Shown here piece by piece: positions 63,829 through 64,000 of a DNA stretch of 64,000 nucleotides. The position numbers were made by a program, and so were the translations under genes. The number at the start of each line of letters is the position of its first letter. Positions within the stretch are counted from its first letter, which is position 1. Origin of the DNA: Alteribacillus iranensis (lineage in GTDB: Bacteria > Bacillota > Bacilli > Bacillales > Marinococcaceae); the NCBI RefSeq assembly GCF_900113025.1, contig NZ_FONT01000001.1, forward strand, positions 124,001 through 188,000, written 5' to 3'. The notes below the pieces were generated by a model. The model saw nothing but the letters and a program-made list of their open reading frames with translations, ran no database searches and was not told where the DNA came from.

Positions 63829-64000
63829 TGCCTGTCATTCTAATGATCTGTTTTTTAATAACGAGTATTCTCCTTTTTCAACTTCATGTGTACTTGAATA
63901 GTAAGCAAAATGTGCGGCAGGAAGAAAATGTCTTAGCACTGGAATGGTTATTGCGTAATGGAGAGACGAAGTGGTTGGAGTCCACGAAACATGGATTCAG
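63807..64000 (+). CDS. comGG: ComGG, minor pseudopilin (N-terminal part)
   Basis: The frame from ATG 63807 after AGGGAGGGAG runs off the window. The 64 residues seen start MGQRGAIMPVILMICFLI and then become hydrophilic. The arrangement (RG...P-hydrophobic) matches ComGG, which lacks the Glu5 of other pseudopilins. It overlaps comGF by 22 bases. Confidence 0.85.
   Translation, partial: MGQRGAIMPVILMICFLITSILLFQLHVYLNSKQNVRQEENVLALEWLLRNGETKWLESTKHGF

Overview
The window is a contiguous piece of a low-to-moderate G+C, endospore-forming Bacillaceae chromosome. The gene order closely follows the Bacillus subtilis hrcA-dnaK to comG segment. Sporulation genes (yqfC, yqfD, yqfQ), a glyQS T-box, a sigA macromolecular-synthesis operon and a complete-looking comG competence operon all fit. 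The genus cannot be fixed from sequence alone. Acidic protein tails and the intergenic repeat families suggest a halophilic or alkaliphilic relative (Halobacillus/Virgibacillus-like), but that is only an impression.

Layout. 1-7078: heat-shock operon (end of hrcA, grpE, dnaK, dnaJ) running into prmA, rsmE and mtaB. 7098-11117: deoC, rpsU and the membrane-microdomain set yqeZ-floA-yqfB. 11118-16467: a repeat element, then yqfC-yqfD-phoH-ybeY-dgkA-cdd-era-yqzL. 16498-25880: recO, T-box-controlled glyQ-glyS, ccpN, the PPDK regulator, a DUF188 gene, dnaG and sigA. 26272-32951: cccA, trmK, yqfO, ispH, yqfQ, cshB, nfo, yqfT. 33177-34544: an orphan histidine kinase broken by an in-frame stop. 34739-38194: zinc-uptake operon znuC-znuB-znuB2-zur behind a Zur-box-like site, then a small membrane protein. 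38250-40536 (minus): ispG and yqfZ, separated by about 800 bases with a structured repeat. 40642-44198: DUF1002 secreted protein, NfeD-like protein, Na/Pi cotransporter. 44354-45413: five tRNAs and repeats. 45414-49755: sodA, an MFS transporter, pbpA. 50097-56231: MltG-domain protein, rpmG, fthC, yqgO, gluP, yqgQ, glcK. 56376-59635: aspA and two poorly known membrane genes, the second fused in frame to yqgV. 59781-59855: tRNA-Gln. 60041-64000: comGA to comGG, the last gene cut by the window edge.

Most of the window is core housekeeping, so the unusual points are local: (i) a 48-54 residue coiled-coil-like ORF between comGB and comGC, coupled by overlaps on both sides; (ii) a 17-codon leader ORF with a strong ribosome binding site whose stop overlaps the TTG start of comGA; (iii) a DUF1385-YqgV in-frame fusion that keeps an internal ribosome binding site and ATG; (iv) a DUF188 gene with no canonical start codon in front of its conserved N-terminus; (v) a nonsense codon inside the ATPase domain of a histidine kinase; (vi) at least three copies of a GC-rich intergenic element whose internal hairpin covaries between copies, one copy nested in a 17-bp perfect inverted repeat at the end of pbpA; and (vii) a second modular repeat family around the tRNA cluster and yqgO. 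No CRISPR array, prophage or intact insertion sequence was seen.
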